Counted from the first letter of the stretch, positions 37,285 to 46,720 are shown. The stretch is DNA of 64,000 bases from Gammaproteobacteria bacterium MOLA455 (GCA_000511875.1 AZIN01000001.1:584616-648615); one strand, 5' to 3'. The notes: generated from the letters alone by a model not told the origin. Made by a program: numbers and translations.

Positions 37285-37761
37285 CTAGGGATTAATTTTA
37301 ATCGCCGTCTCAGACTTCACGTCATGGATCACCACATAGGTATGGGTCTGACTAATCCCTTTAATACCAGATAGTTTGCCCCCGAGAAAACGCTGGTAAT
37401 GCTGCATATCCTCCACTCGAATCTTGATCAAATAATCGAAGCCACCAGCCACAAGCTGACATTCCAGCACCTCATCTAGGGCCAGCATCTGCTGATCAAA
37501 TAAGGCAATAGCCTCAGTGGTTGTGCTCTCCAGCTGCACTTCAATATAGGCGGAGAGCGAGGCATTGGCTTTCACTGGGTCCAGCAGCGCCACATATTGG
37601 GTGATAAAACCCTCTTTCTCCAGTCGCTTAACGCGTTCAAGGCAGGGTGTCGGAGTGAGATTGACCTGCTTCGCCAGCTCTACGTTGGCGATACGACCCT
37701 GGCGCTGCAATATATTAAGAATCCGTCGATCAGTACGATCTAGATCAGTTACTGTTTTCAT
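37285..37761 (-). CDS. Lrp/AsnC-family transcriptional regulator (PutR-like)
   Basis: A 158-residue regulator. A winged helix-turn-helix (about residues 10-60: RRILNILQRQGRIANVELAKQVNLT) is followed by the RAM ligand-binding domain (about 75-150, with GGFDYLIKIRVEDMQHY). It is divergent from putA. Lrp-type activators of putA (PutR, for example in alphaproteobacteria) use proline as signal; the same is inferred here. The ATG at 37761 has GGGAG eight bases upstream. It may also read the alanine/D-amino-acid genes that converge on it. Confidence 0.85.
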   Translation of the reverse strand: MKTVTDLDRTDRRILNILQRQGRIANVELAKQVNLTPTPCLERVKRLEKEGFITQYVALLDPVKANASLSAYIEVQLESTTTEAIALFDQQMLALDEVLECQLVAGGFDYLIKIRVEDMQHYQRFLGGKLSGIKGISQTHTYVVIHDVKSETAIKINP

Positions 37762-37784
37762 TTTCTGCACTCCCTAAAACGCGT

Positions 37785-37820
37785 CATAAAGCACTCCATA
37801 AAACATTCCATAAAACGACC
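37785..37820. promoter_or_regulatory. Three 12 bp repeats in the lrp-putA intergenic region
   Basis: CATAAAGCACTC, CATAAAACATTC and CATAAAACGACC follow each other head to tail right next to the regulator gene start. Such phased, degenerate repeats are a reasonable candidate for binding of the Lrp-type regulator, which wraps DNA around an octamer. No promoter boxes were assigned. Confidence 0.4.
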
Positions 37821-37969
37821 AAAAGCCATATACCCTAGCAGCACAATAGTCTATTAAATCTAAATTGGCAGTTTATTTAACTGGATTACTACAAACTATG
37901 GAGACATATACTGCAATGATTAAGTGAAAATGCCATATCTTAATTAGCTTAAAAGATAGGTAGACACCC

Positions 37970-40900
37970 ATGAACCAGGCTGCGCTGCGCGATAAAATAC
38001 GTCAGGCCACTCTTCAGGAAGAGCATCAGGCTGTAACTCGGTTGCTCCACAGCAATCCACTCTCTGGCGCCAGTCGCGAGGCCATTTTGCAGGACGCTCG
38101 CAATCTGGTCACTCAGTGTCGCGCAGACAAATCCAGCAGTGGAATATTGGATGCCTTCCTGCTTGAATTTGGCCTTTCTAATGCTGAAGGCGTGGCATTG
38201 ATGTGCCTGGCAGAAGCGCTGCTGCGAGTGCCGGATAGGTTAACCGCAAATCGCTTAATTGCCGAAAAAATCAAGGCCGGCAACTGGAACAGCCATCGCA
38301 ATAAGTCTAAGTCCCTGTTTGTAAATGCCTCAACCTGGGGGCTAATGCTTACCGGCCAGTTGGTGAGTCTCGACGCGGAGATCACGGAAAACACCGACAA
38401 CTGGGTCAGACGACTCGCCGCCAGCGCTGGCGAACCGGTTATTCGCGCCGCAGTGATGCAGGCGATGAAAATAATGGGCGGTCAATATGTCCTGGGACGC
38501 GATATTAAAGAAGGCCTCAAGCGCGGCGCCACAGAAAATGACAATAACACTAAATTCTCCTTTGATGTGCTCGGCGAAGGTGCCCGCACCGATTCCGATG
38601 CACGTAATTATTTAACCGCCTATGCCAACGCCATTGACAGTATTGGTCAGCGTTCAGACGCCACTGATGTCAACAGCGCCAACGGCATCTCGGTGAAACT
38701 CTCAGCTCTGCACCCACGTTACTATTTTGCCCAGTACGATCTAGTGATGACTGAATTGCTGCCACGCATTAAGCAGCTCTGCGTCCAAGCGGCGAAATAC
38801 AACATTGGCCTCTCCATAGATGCTGAGGAAGCCTACAGACTCGACATCTCCATGGACATCTTTGAAGCCCTCGCCAAAGACAGTGATCTCGATGACTGGC
38901 AGGGTCTCGGCTTCGTGCTGCAGGCCTACCAAAAGCGCGCCCCAGACACCGCCAAGTGGTTGATTGGCCTGGCCCGCGAGACCAATCGTCGCCTCATGGT
39001 ACGCCTTGTTAAAGGCGCCTACTGGGATGCCGAAATCAAACATGCCCAAGAACTGGGACTTGCCAGCTATCCAGTATTCACCCGTAAAGCTAACACCGAT
39101 CTCTGCTATCAGCACTGCGCCGGCATTTTGCTCGACGCACAGGATGCGGTGTACCCGCAATTCGCCACCCACAATGCCTACACCGCGACCATGATTCTAC
39201 ATATTGCCGGGGACCGTGAATTTGAGTTTCAGCGCCTTCATGGCATGGGCCATATTCTCTATGACAACCTAAGGCTGTCTATATCAAAAACCGCTAATTC
39301 AAAAACATCCAACGCCATCCCTGTGCGTGTCTATGCTCCCATAGGCAACCACAGCGATCTGCTTCCCTATCTGGTACGACGACTACTGGAAAATGGCGCC
39401 AACAGCTCCTTCGTCAATCGCTTCCTCGATGAACAGACAGCGGTAGAAGAGCTCCTTGAGGATAACCGCAAGCAGGTCAATAGCTGCTTCCCCTATCAGC
39501 ACAAAGGCATTCCTGTGCCACCAGAGATGTTTAGGGCCGTGGGAGAAGAGCGCAAGAATGCCCATGGCATAGATCTCGATTCAATACTGGAAGCCGAGCA
39601 GCTCTTAGGCCAGGTTGCCAAGACGCCGCGGCTGCTATCGCAACCGATTATTGACGGCGTGGATTTGGACAGAGAACTGACACCCAGCTACAGCCCAAGT
39701 GATCAGACTCAGTTGATTGGCCACAGCGCCCGAGTTAACGATGAGGATATTCTCCGCGCCCTCGCGTCGGCCAATCAAGCCTATCCGACATGGAATGGTG
39801 TAGGTCATAGTGCTCGAGCAACGATTCTTGAGAAAGTCGCAGATCTAATGGAACGAGACTTTGGAGAGTTGGTTGGCGTGATCAGCCTTGAGGGTGGACG
39901 CACCGTTAATGACGGCATCTCCGAAGTTCGCGAGGCCATCGACTTCTGCCGCTACTATGCAGTGCAAGCTCAATCATTACAGGGTTTAATCGGACGCGGC
40001 GTATTTTTCTGCGTCAGCCCATGGAATTTCCCCCTCGCCATTACCGTTGGCCAGATTGCCGCCGCCTTAGCAGCAGGCAACACAGTGCTGGCCAAACCCG
40101 CAGCCCAAACACCGGCCATTGCCGCCTATGCAGTGCGTCTGTTTCATCAGGCCGGCGTGCCGGGCGCAGCATTGCAGTTACTGCTCGGCAGCGGCTCGCA
40201 GATTGGCAACCTAGTACTGGGCGACAGCCGCATTGCCGGCATTGCCTTCACCGGTTCCACTGGCACCGCGCAACATATCAACCAGCAGCTGGCCCTGCGT
40301 TGCGGCCCACCGATTCCTTTTATCGCTGAAACGGGCGGCCAAAACTGTATGGTCGTGGACTCCAGCGCCCTGCCAGAACAGGTAGTGGATGACGTCATCA
40401 TGTCGGCCTTCCAGAGTGCCGGACAGCGCTGCTCAGCCCTCCGCGTATTATTTCTCCAATCCGATATAGCCGACAATCTACTGCACATGCTTAAAGGCGC
40501 CATGGCCTTACTGAAGGCCGGCGACCCACGCTTGCTCAGCAGTGACCTGGGTCCAGTTATCGATTCCGGGGCACAGAAAGAACTCCAGACTCATATAGAT
40601 CGCATGAATCGCGAAGCCAAGCTGATTGCAAAAGTCGAGCTGGACAGCAGCTGTGTCAATGGCAGCTTCATCGCACCCCATGCCTTTGAAATTGATTCCC
40701 TCGACCTGCTGACAGACGAAGTCTTCGGCCCAATACTTCATGTGGTTCGCTTTGACTCTGATCAGCTGGGCCAGGTGATTGAACAGATTAACGACACCGG
40801 CTTTGGTCTTACCCTAGGCGTTCACAGCCGCATTCAGGCCTTTGCACAGAAGGTATTTAGCAACACCATTGCCGGCAATACCTATATCAACCGCAATATG

Positions 40901-41713
40901 GTTGGTGCTGTGGTTGGGGTTAATCCATTCGGTGGTCGAGGGCTCTCGGGCACAGGCCCAAAGGCCGGTGGTCCCAACTATCTGCAGCGTTTCTCCCAGG
41001 CAGATATCCCAGTCACTGCAGGCAGATCATTTGATGTGGCGATTAATCTATCTAACACCCGACAGGACACCGCAGCCTCAAGTGCTCACCATGCCCTGAA
41101 AAAATGGCAGTCCAGCTCTATAGATTCGCGGCTGATTATTTTGCAACAGGTCACTGCAGATCAGACATGGCTGCGGCAGATCGGTGCAGTCGCCAGAGAA
41201 AAGTTAGCCAACCCTATAGCGCTGCCGGGACCCACAGGGGAAGAGAATAAACTATCAATGCAAGGCCGTGGTGTATTGACACTGATTGTTACCCAACGGG
41301 ACAGATTCGCCGATGCAGAGAAACAAATTGCCAGCGCCCTGCTCTGTGGCTGCTCCTTAATTGTCACCGCTGACAGCTGTCACCAAGTGACATTACAAAG
41401 TCTGCAGGATCAGTATGCACGGGCTGGCTTGCCGAGAAATCTTCTGCACACTGCCCCTCTGGATATGCTTGGCAATCTCGTTCTGGATAATCAGGTGGAA
41501 GGCGTGCTGGCCAACAGTCTGAATGCGGATAGCTCAAGCCTCAGACAAGTGATGGCCAAGCGTACCGGGAGTATTATTCCGCTAATTGAATGGCCTCAGC
41601 GCGACCAAGATTACAGCTATCACTGGCTGCTTGGGTTTTTAAGTGAGCGCACGCGTACGGAGAACTTGGTCGCTCGAGGCGGTAATACGGCACTATTTAA
41701 TCTAGAGGAATAA
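37970..41713 (+). CDS. putA: Bifunctional proline dehydrogenase/P5C dehydrogenase PutA
   Basis: A 1247-residue enzyme that oxidises proline to glutamate. The FAD proline dehydrogenase domain (about residues 170-480) carries RLVKGAYWDAEIKHAQ, ATHNAYTATMI and APIGNHSDLLPYLVRRLLE. The aldehyde dehydrogenase domain (about 560-1000) carries SPWNFPLAI and the catalytic Cys 821 in SAGQRCSALR. A further C-terminal domain (about 1040-1247) is present. The N-terminal ribbon-helix-helix repressor domain of E. coli PutA is missing, so this is a type-B-like PutA, in keeping with control by the divergent Lrp-type gene. Confidence 0.95.
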   Translation: MNQAALRDKIRQATLQEEHQAVTRLLHSNPLSGASREAILQDARNLVTQCRADKSSSGILDAFLLEFGLSNAEGVALMCLAEALLRVPDRLTANRLIAEKIKAGNWNSHRNKSKSLFVNASTWGLMLTGQLVSLDAEITENTDNWVRRLAASAGEPVIRAAVMQAMKIMGGQYVLGRDIKEGLKRGATENDNNTKFSFDVLGEGARTDSDARNYLTAYANAIDSIGQRSDATDVNSANGISVKLSALHPRYYFAQYDLVMTELLPRIKQLCVQAAKYNIGLSIDAEEAYRLDISMDIFEALAKDSDLDDWQGLGFVLQAYQKRAPDTAKWLIGLARETNRRLMVRLVKGAYWDAEIKHAQELGLASYPVFTRKANTDLCYQHCAGILLDAQDAVYPQFATHNAYTATMILHIAGDREFEFQRLHGMGHILYDNLRLSISKTANSKTSNAIPVRVYAPIGNHSDLLPYLVRRLLENGANSSFVNRFLDEQTAVEELLEDNRKQVNSCFPYQHKGIPVPPEMFRAVGEERKNAHGIDLDSILEAEQLLGQVAKTPRLLSQPIIDGVDLDRELTPSYSPSDQTQLIGHSARVNDEDILRALASANQAYPTWNGVGHSARATILEKVADLMERDFGELVGVISLEGGRTVNDGISEVREAIDFCRYYAVQAQSLQGLIGRGVFFCVSPWNFPLAITVGQIAAALAAGNTVLAKPAAQTPAIAAYAVRLFHQAGVPGAALQLLLGSGSQIGNLVLGDSRIAGIAFTGSTGTAQHINQQLALRCGPPIPFIAETGGQNCMVVDSSALPEQVVDDVIMSAFQSAGQRCSALRVLFLQSDIADNLLHMLKGAMALLKAGDPRLLSSDLGPVIDSGAQKELQTHIDRMNREAKLIAKVELDSSCVNGSFIAPHAFEIDSLDLLTDEVFGPILHVVRFDSDQLGQVIEQINDTGFGLTLGVHSRIQAFAQKVFSNTIAGNTYINRNMVGAVVGVNPFGGRGLSGTGPKAGGPNYLQRFSQADIPVTAGRSFDVAINLSNTRQDTAASSAHHALKKWQSSSIDSRLIILQQVTADQTWLRQIGAVAREKLANPIALPGPTGEENKLSMQGRGVLTLIVTQRDRFADAEKQIASALLCGCSLIVTADSCHQVTLQSLQDQYARAGLPRNLLHTAPLDMLGNLVLDNQVEGVLANSLNADSSSLRQVMAKRTGSIIPLIEWPQRDQDYSYHWLLGFLSERTRTENLVARGGNTALFNLEE

Positions 41714-41747
41714 GCCAGGGGGCAAAAGTCTCACGCGAGTGGCTTAG

Positions 41748-42224
41748 TTAAAAGCGCCACTCATTGCGTGATGAAAAGCCATCGGCATTGTTAATGAAGC
41801 GCACAAACGACGGCGTTACGCGAAAAAAGTGGCTCTTGCCAAAGGCCGCGCCAATACGCTGCTCCTGTTCGTTGGCCGGATTATCGATCAGCGCCTTCAC
41901 TTCAGGAAAACGCTGAAAATAACGGCCCGCAGCGGCGGCTCGGTCAGCCTCGTCAACCCGGCTGATATGCGCCTCCATCTGCACACCGCAGATCCCCAGC
42001 CAATCACCTTTGTAATCACTGTAAATAGACGCCGCAATACGACCATCATCGGGCAGGCTAGCAATATGTCGAGTCGAAGAAGAGGAGAGAAAATAGAGAT
42101 TTAGATCCTCGTCAGCGACATAGAGTACCGGTGCAGTCCAAGGCCCCTGATCGTCATTGACTGAGAGAGTCAAAACCGATTCTGCCTGCAAAAAGGCCTT
42201 TAATGGCGCGGTATCAGCCGCCAT
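41748..42224 (-). CDS. Pyridoxamine 5'-phosphate oxidase-like FMN-binding protein
   Basis: A 158-residue split-barrel flavin-binding protein. Motifs: SVNDDQGPWTAPVLYVADED at the start, FLSSSSTRHIASLPDDGRIA and YKGDWLGICGVQ. These are typical of the PNPOx-related/heme-utilisation family rather than true PdxH. Its substrate is unknown. It overlaps ubiX by one base (TAATG), so coupling to a flavin-modifying enzyme may be meaningful. Confidence 0.78.
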   Translation of the reverse strand: MAADTAPLKAFLQAESVLTLSVNDDQGPWTAPVLYVADEDLNLYFLSSSSTRHIASLPDDGRIAASIYSDYKGDWLGICGVQMEAHISRVDEADRAAAAGRYFQRFPEVKALIDNPANEQEQRIGAAFGKSHFFRVTPSFVRFINNADGFSSRNEWRF

Positions 42225-42790
42225 TAACTGCCCTGTCCTTGCCAGCGTTTAAGGCTGGCAGTTTCAATATCAAATAGATCCAAGACCCGGGCCACAGAGT
42301 GATTGATAATATCGTCGACGCTTTGCGGGTTGGTGTAAAACGCTGGTGAGGGTGGGCAGATAATCGCGCCGTATTGGCTAGCCTTAAACATCAGTTCGCA
42401 GTGACCAGTGTGCAAAGGCGATTCACGGGGCACAATCACCAGCCTACGGCGCTCTTTGAGGATCACATCGGCAGCCCGAATCAAAAGATTGTCGGCGTAC
42501 GAATTAACGATCCCGGAAAGGGTTTTCATGGAACAGGGAACCACAATCATGCCGGCAGTTTTAAATGAACCACTGGCGATGGTGGCACCAATATTTTTAT
42601 TGTTATGCACTTCATCCGCAAGGGCTTCGACATCCTCCACAGCCCAATCGGTTTCGATACCAATGTTCATGCGCGCCGCTTGGCTCATCACCAGATGGGT
42701 TTCGATTTCAGGTTTATCGGCGAGCATCTGCAGCATGCGAACACCATAAATCACACCGCTCGAGCCAGACATACCAATAATTAAACGCAT
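42224..42790 (-). CDS. ubiX: Flavin prenyltransferase UbiX
   Basis: A 188-residue Rossmann-like flavoprotein. It attaches a dimethylallyl group to FMN to make the prenylated cofactor of UbiD-type decarboxylases, needed for ubiquinone. Motifs: GMSGSSGVIYGVRML near residue 5, SGSFKTAGMIVVPCSMKTLSGI, and RESPLHTGH. No ubiD is adjacent. Confidence 0.92.
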   Translation of the reverse strand: MRLIIGMSGSSGVIYGVRMLQMLADKPEIETHLVMSQAARMNIGIETDWAVEDVEALADEVHNNKNIGATIASGSFKTAGMIVVPCSMKTLSGIVNSYADNLLIRAADVILKERRRLVIVPRESPLHTGHCELMFKASQYGAIICPPSPAFYTNPQSVDDIINHSVARVLDLFDIETASLKRWQGQGS

Positions 42791-43066
42791 AGAAGTTCCT
42801 TGCTAATTTGCTGAGTATTTTGCCCTGTTTGGCCGACTCTGGATAGTGATAAGTTGCAGGTCATTGAACGTCGCTTGAGATGACAGCCGGGGCGTTCGAG
42901 AGGGCAACATTCTGCACAGCCCGCACAATTAACGCTAACGGTCATGCCAACAAAGCAGCGCAACGCAGGATCTCGCACTTGGCGCCCCACTCAACACGAA
43001 CAATACTATTCTTCGAAACACTCTCGAAACACATTCAAAACACTTTCAAAACACTGCGGCATAGTG
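42791..43066. other. Intergenic region between prlC and ubiX
   Basis: It contains TCGCTTGAGATGACAG (42866), also found near 31475, and the string GCAGCGCAACGCAGGATCT near 42957, similar to REP-type motifs elsewhere in the window. The 11 bp tandem repeats listed separately are at its right end. Confidence 0.5.
43013..43056. repeat. Four 11 bp tandem repeats after prlC
   Basis: TCGAAACACTC, TCGAAACACAT, TCAAAACACTT and TCAAAACACTG follow one another, about 10 bases from the prlC stop codon. The period is close to one turn of DNA. Too short and without spacers to be a CRISPR. Confidence 0.65.
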
Positions 43067-45100
43067 CTAAGCAATGCCTCTGTGCCTCAACAGCGCGTCA
43101 TTAGAAGGCTCTCGACCACGGAACTGGACAAACAGAGTCATGGCCTCATCTGAGCCGCCCTTCTCGAGAATCGCAGCGCGGAAGCTATCGCCTGTGGCTT
43201 GATCGAAAATACCCTGTTCCTCAAATAGCGAAAAGGCATCGGCAGAGAGTACTTCGGCCCACAGATAACTGTAATAACCGGCTGAATATCCACCGGCGAA
43301 AATATGCCCAAAGCCATTTTGAAAGCGATTGTATTCGGGGACTTTAATCACAGCGATGTGCTCGCGCACCTCATCAAGCAACTCTTGAGAGCTGCGCGGA
43401 TTGCTCGGGTCGTATTCTAGATGCAGGCGAAAATCGAAGGTGGCGAACTCGAGCTGGCGAGCCAGAGCCATACCTGACTGAAAGTTCTTTGCCGCCAATA
43501 ATTTATCCAACATGGCTTTGGGCAGTGCTTCGCCACTTTCAAAATGGGCCGATATCAGCTCAATACTCTCTTCCTGCCAACACCAGTTCTCCAAAAACTG
43601 GCTGGGCAGCTCTACCGCATCCCAAGCGACGCCATTAATACCTGACACCGCTAAGACCTCAACCTGTGTCAGCATATGATGCAGACCATGGCCAAACTCA
43701 TGGAATAATGTGGTCACTTCGTCATGGGTTAACAGCGCAGATTTGCCCGCGACAGGAGGGGTAAAGTTACAGGTGAGATAGGCAACCGGAAGCTGAACAG
43801 TCTCAGCCACTTTACGTCGCGATCTACAGACATCCATCCACGCCCCGCCCTGCTTCTTTTCACGGGCATACAAATCCAGATAAAAACTCGCAATGGCTTG
43901 GCCGTTGCGCGAAATACGATAAAACCTAGCATCCTTGTGCCACAGATCGACACTGCGGTCTTGTTCAATACTGATATCGAACAGTCGGCCGGCAATGCTG
44001 TAGAGACCCTCCAAAACACGCTCGACAGGAAACCAGGGGCGCAGCTCTTCAACACTGATAGCATAGCGTTGAGTGCGCAGTTTCTCCGACACATAGGCAA
44101 TATCCCAAGCCTCGAGATGATCGATCTGCAGCTCTGTTTTAGCAAAAGCGGAGAGTTCGGCAAATTCTTTTTCCGCCTGGGGTTTAACCTGTTTGGCGAG
44201 GTCGTTTAGAAAGCTCATCACCTGACTGGTTGAGCTGGCCATCTTCGGCGCCAGTGAAACCTCGGCAGCGTTACCTAGACCTAGTATCTGGGACAGTTCA
44301 TGGCGCAGTTTTAAGGTCTCATCAATGATTGCACTGTTATCCCACTGCCCAGCATATGGACCTTGATCAGAGGCGCGTGTGGTAAAGGCCTGATACATCT
44401 GTTCACGCAATGGGCGACTGTCGGCATAAGTCATGACAGCGATAAAACAGGGCTGATCCAGAGTGAGTAAATAACCGCTCTGATCTTTTTCTGCAGCGGC
44501 CTGCGCGAACAGCGCCAGGGAGCTGTCGGTGACTCCGGCAAGTTCTTCAGCGTCGCTGATGAGCAGGTTCCAAGCTTGAGTCGCATCCATAAGATTATCG
44601 CCAAACGTGCTGCTAAGTTCGGCTAATCGTTGGGTTAATCTGGAAAATTGCTGTTTTTTGTCTTTGGGCAGTGAAACGCCGGAAAGGTGAAAACTTTGCA
44701 GCGCCAGCTTGATGCTGTGACGTTGGGCCTGGGTTAACCGAGCAAAATGTTCGCTTTCCGAGAGGGTTTTATAAGCCTGAAAGAGCCCTTGATTCTGCCC
44801 TACTTCGGTCTCCCATTGGGCCAACTTTCCAACACAATTATTATAGGCTTCCCGCAACGCATCAGAATTTACCACACTGTTTAAATGGCTTACCGGAGAC
44901 CAGGCTTGATTGAGCATATCATTGCGCGTATCAATTGGCTCAATAAGGGAATCCCAAGTAACCTCTTTTAGACCGGCGAGCTGTGCTTCGAGAGCATTGC
45001 GATTTTCATCGATCAGTTTTTCGATGGCAGGCTCGACCTGCTCAGGGCGAATATCAGTAAAAGGCGGTAATTCATGAGTTTCTAAAAGTGGGTTGGTCAC
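43067..45100 (-). CDS. prlC: Oligopeptidase A (M3 family)
   Basis: A 677-residue cytoplasmic zinc metallopeptidase that degrades signal peptides and short peptides. The zinc motif is TLFHEFGHGLHHML (about residues 460-473), with the distal metal-binding glutamate region EFATFDFRLH. The length is normal for PrlC. No yhiQ (rsmJ) partner follows. Confidence 0.93.
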   Translation of the reverse strand: MTNPLLETHELPPFTDIRPEQVEPAIEKLIDENRNALEAQLAGLKEVTWDSLIEPIDTRNDMLNQAWSPVSHLNSVVNSDALREAYNNCVGKLAQWETEVGQNQGLFQAYKTLSESEHFARLTQAQRHSIKLALQSFHLSGVSLPKDKKQQFSRLTQRLAELSSTFGDNLMDATQAWNLLISDAEELAGVTDSSLALFAQAAAEKDQSGYLLTLDQPCFIAVMTYADSRPLREQMYQAFTTRASDQGPYAGQWDNSAIIDETLKLRHELSQILGLGNAAEVSLAPKMASSTSQVMSFLNDLAKQVKPQAEKEFAELSAFAKTELQIDHLEAWDIAYVSEKLRTQRYAISVEELRPWFPVERVLEGLYSIAGRLFDISIEQDRSVDLWHKDARFYRISRNGQAIASFYLDLYAREKKQGGAWMDVCRSRRKVAETVQLPVAYLTCNFTPPVAGKSALLTHDEVTTLFHEFGHGLHHMLTQVEVLAVSGINGVAWDAVELPSQFLENWCWQEESIELISAHFESGEALPKAMLDKLLAAKNFQSGMALARQLEFATFDFRLHLEYDPSNPRSSQELLDEVREHIAVIKVPEYNRFQNGFGHIFAGGYSAGYYSYLWAEVLSADAFSLFEEQGIFDQATGDSFRAAILEKGGSDEAMTLFVQFRGREPSNDALLRHRGIA

Positions 45101-45142
45101 TGTGTGGTCCTTGATGGTTGATCGCTGCTGGATGACTGCAGA

Positions 45143-45163
45143 CGTAACTTACCTTAAGTTACG
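45143..45163. promoter_or_regulatory. Perfect 9 bp palindrome upstream of prlC
   Basis: CGTAACTTA and TAAGTTACG flank CCT, centred about 53 bases upstream of the prlC start. The shape is that of a dimeric repressor site (TetR-like). The regulator is unknown. Confidence 0.45.
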
Positions 45164-45534
45164 TTACCGTAATAGCCTAGTCGTTGCTGGAGACTACAAG
45201 AGGTTTTTTTAGATAAGGCCACAGCTCTGCTTAGGCCAGACGCCAGAGAAAGTGGCGATAAAAAACCCAACAAATCATATTTTTGGTGCCTATTGATTTA
45301 CATGCACAAATCAAGATGCCTTTTAACGGAGCATAGGCCCCTAAAGGCCATTAGAGGTGCAGCCAGTAGCCCAAAAAAATATCAGGGAGAAGGTTGTGTG
45401 CCGAGAAGCCAAAAAGAGCGCGTCACTGCGAGCCCAACTTATCTCTTCTCGACCCTAGTAGAGAAATCTCCTGCATCGGCAGCAAACGTTTAGCGTCGAA
45501 CGCTTTCCATGCTGCAGGCGCCATGCAGCGGCAC
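45164..45534. other. Intergenic region between prlC and the lipocalin gene
   Basis: About 370 bases to the lipocalin stop codon. Open frames here are short and lack support. No terminator with a clear T-run, and no RNA gene, is seen. Confidence 0.4.
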
Positions 45535-46065
45535 TTAGTCGCGCACCTGCTGAGGGGCTTTCTGCAGCAGGGTTGGGTCATAGCCAAGGTCGATCACAAC
45601 GTCGCGCAACTCAGCGTAGGTCTGATCCGGAATCTGCGCACTGCGCGCCATAATCCATACATAGTCGCGACTGTTGCGGCCAATCACCGTGTATTGATAA
45701 TCCTCATCTAAATAGACAATGCGGTAGTCAGCCTTAATCGGCCAGACGAATTGCATTCCCCATTCCGCATTACTCTCAGTATTGCGAATAAAACCCTGGG
45801 GATGATAGACCTTCTCTTCGCCCTCAAAAGACCCCGCATTAAATCTAAAAGTAGTGGCAATAGTGCCATCTGCATTGAGTGCATAAGACTCCACCGGATT
45901 GTGGGCATCTCTCTCGAGAAAGGTTGGGATATTCGCAATCACATACCAGTCACCCATAAAGCGCGGCAGATCCACCTCATCTACCGTAGCCATTGGCGGC
46001 TGACTGCTGCAGCCGGTGAGCACGAACATCAACGCAGCTGTCGCCACTAGTTTACATATTTTCAT
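45535..46065 (-). CDS. Lipocalin-family outer-membrane lipoprotein (Blc-like)
   Basis: A 176-residue lipoprotein. The lipobox is VLTGC (Cys about 19). The lipocalin signature follows: DLPRFMGDWYVIANIPT, then later DYQYTVIGRNSRDYVWIMAR. Bacterial lipocalin Blc binds lysophospholipids or fatty acids at the outer membrane. It is last of a three-gene minus-strand unit with DUF6134 and DUF1295 genes. Confidence 0.88.
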   Translation of the reverse strand: MKICKLVATAALMFVLTGCSSQPPMATVDEVDLPRFMGDWYVIANIPTFLERDAHNPVESYALNADGTIATTFRFNAGSFEGEEKVYHPQGFIRNTESNAEWGMQFVWPIKADYRIVYLDEDYQYTVIGRNSRDYVWIMARSAQIPDQTYAELRDVVIDLGYDPTLLQKAPQQVRD

Positions 46066-46099
46066 TTTTTACGCTCTCTGATCATGTCAATGCTGTCGA

Positions 46100-46720
46100 C
46101 TAAAAAACCCGCTGGTAGCGCAGGGTTCCACCAATTAAGAGCTCGGTCTGCAGCGACAGCCACTCGCCTGCAGCACTGTATTGAAGATCTATATCGGCCT
46201 TAGCTAAGGCAATTTTTATATGGGTAGTATTGTCCTGCTCAGAAACGTCAGAACTTATTTCTACTGGACTATTGATCCCCGTCTCCGCGTTTAACAGCTT
46301 TTCACCCTCTAACCACTGCGGGTTCCAATAGGAAAAACCACGCACACAGCCAGTGATCGTTTCTACCCCTTCGGGTCGCTGAATTACAAGTCCGCTTTGA
46401 TCCCTAACGGCTTCGACAGCCACCGTTTTGCCCTGTTTTTCAGTTTCGCTCTGCAGTCCTACCAAACAACCGGCCTGCCAGATCTCATTGGCCTGATGCC
46501 TGTAGGTAACAGACTTTATTTTAAACAGTTTGAAATCCAGCGACATGGTCGATGAGACCGCTACCGACTCACCCTGCTCCAGCAGTTCAAACCTATGTTT
46601 ACCCACTTCGCGGTCGTTTAGAAACACGTCAAAATCTAACACTCTCAAGTTGCCAGACCCGCTGGCGACTGCCTGGCCAACGGAAAGAGAAAGGAACAGA
46701 GCAATTAAACTGCGAATCAT
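46100..46720 (-). CDS. DUF6134-like exported protein
   Basis: A 206-residue protein with a signal peptide (about 1-19, ending QAVASG). The beta-rich body (DFDVFLNDREVGKHRFELLE; SFWNPQWLEGEKLL-like segment) resembles the DUF6134 family, of unknown function. Its start overlaps the DUF1295 gene by four bases (ATGA), so the two are coupled. The company of lipocalin and DUF1295 suggests a lipid or fatty-acid process in the envelope; this is inference. Confidence 0.65.
   Translation of the reverse strand: MIRSLIALFLSLSVGQAVASGSGNLRVLDFDVFLNDREVGKHRFELLEQGESVAVSSTMSLDFKLFKIKSVTYRHQANEIWQAGCLVGLQSETEKQGKTVAVEAVRDQSGLVIQRPEGVETITGCVRGFSYWNPQWLEGEKLLNAETGINSPVEISSDVSEQDNTTHIKIALAKADIDLQYSAAGEWLSLQTELLIGGTLRYQRVF

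Noticed and set aside
43013-43056. CRISPR array
   Set aside because: The 11 bp units are contiguous without spacers and no cas gene is present.
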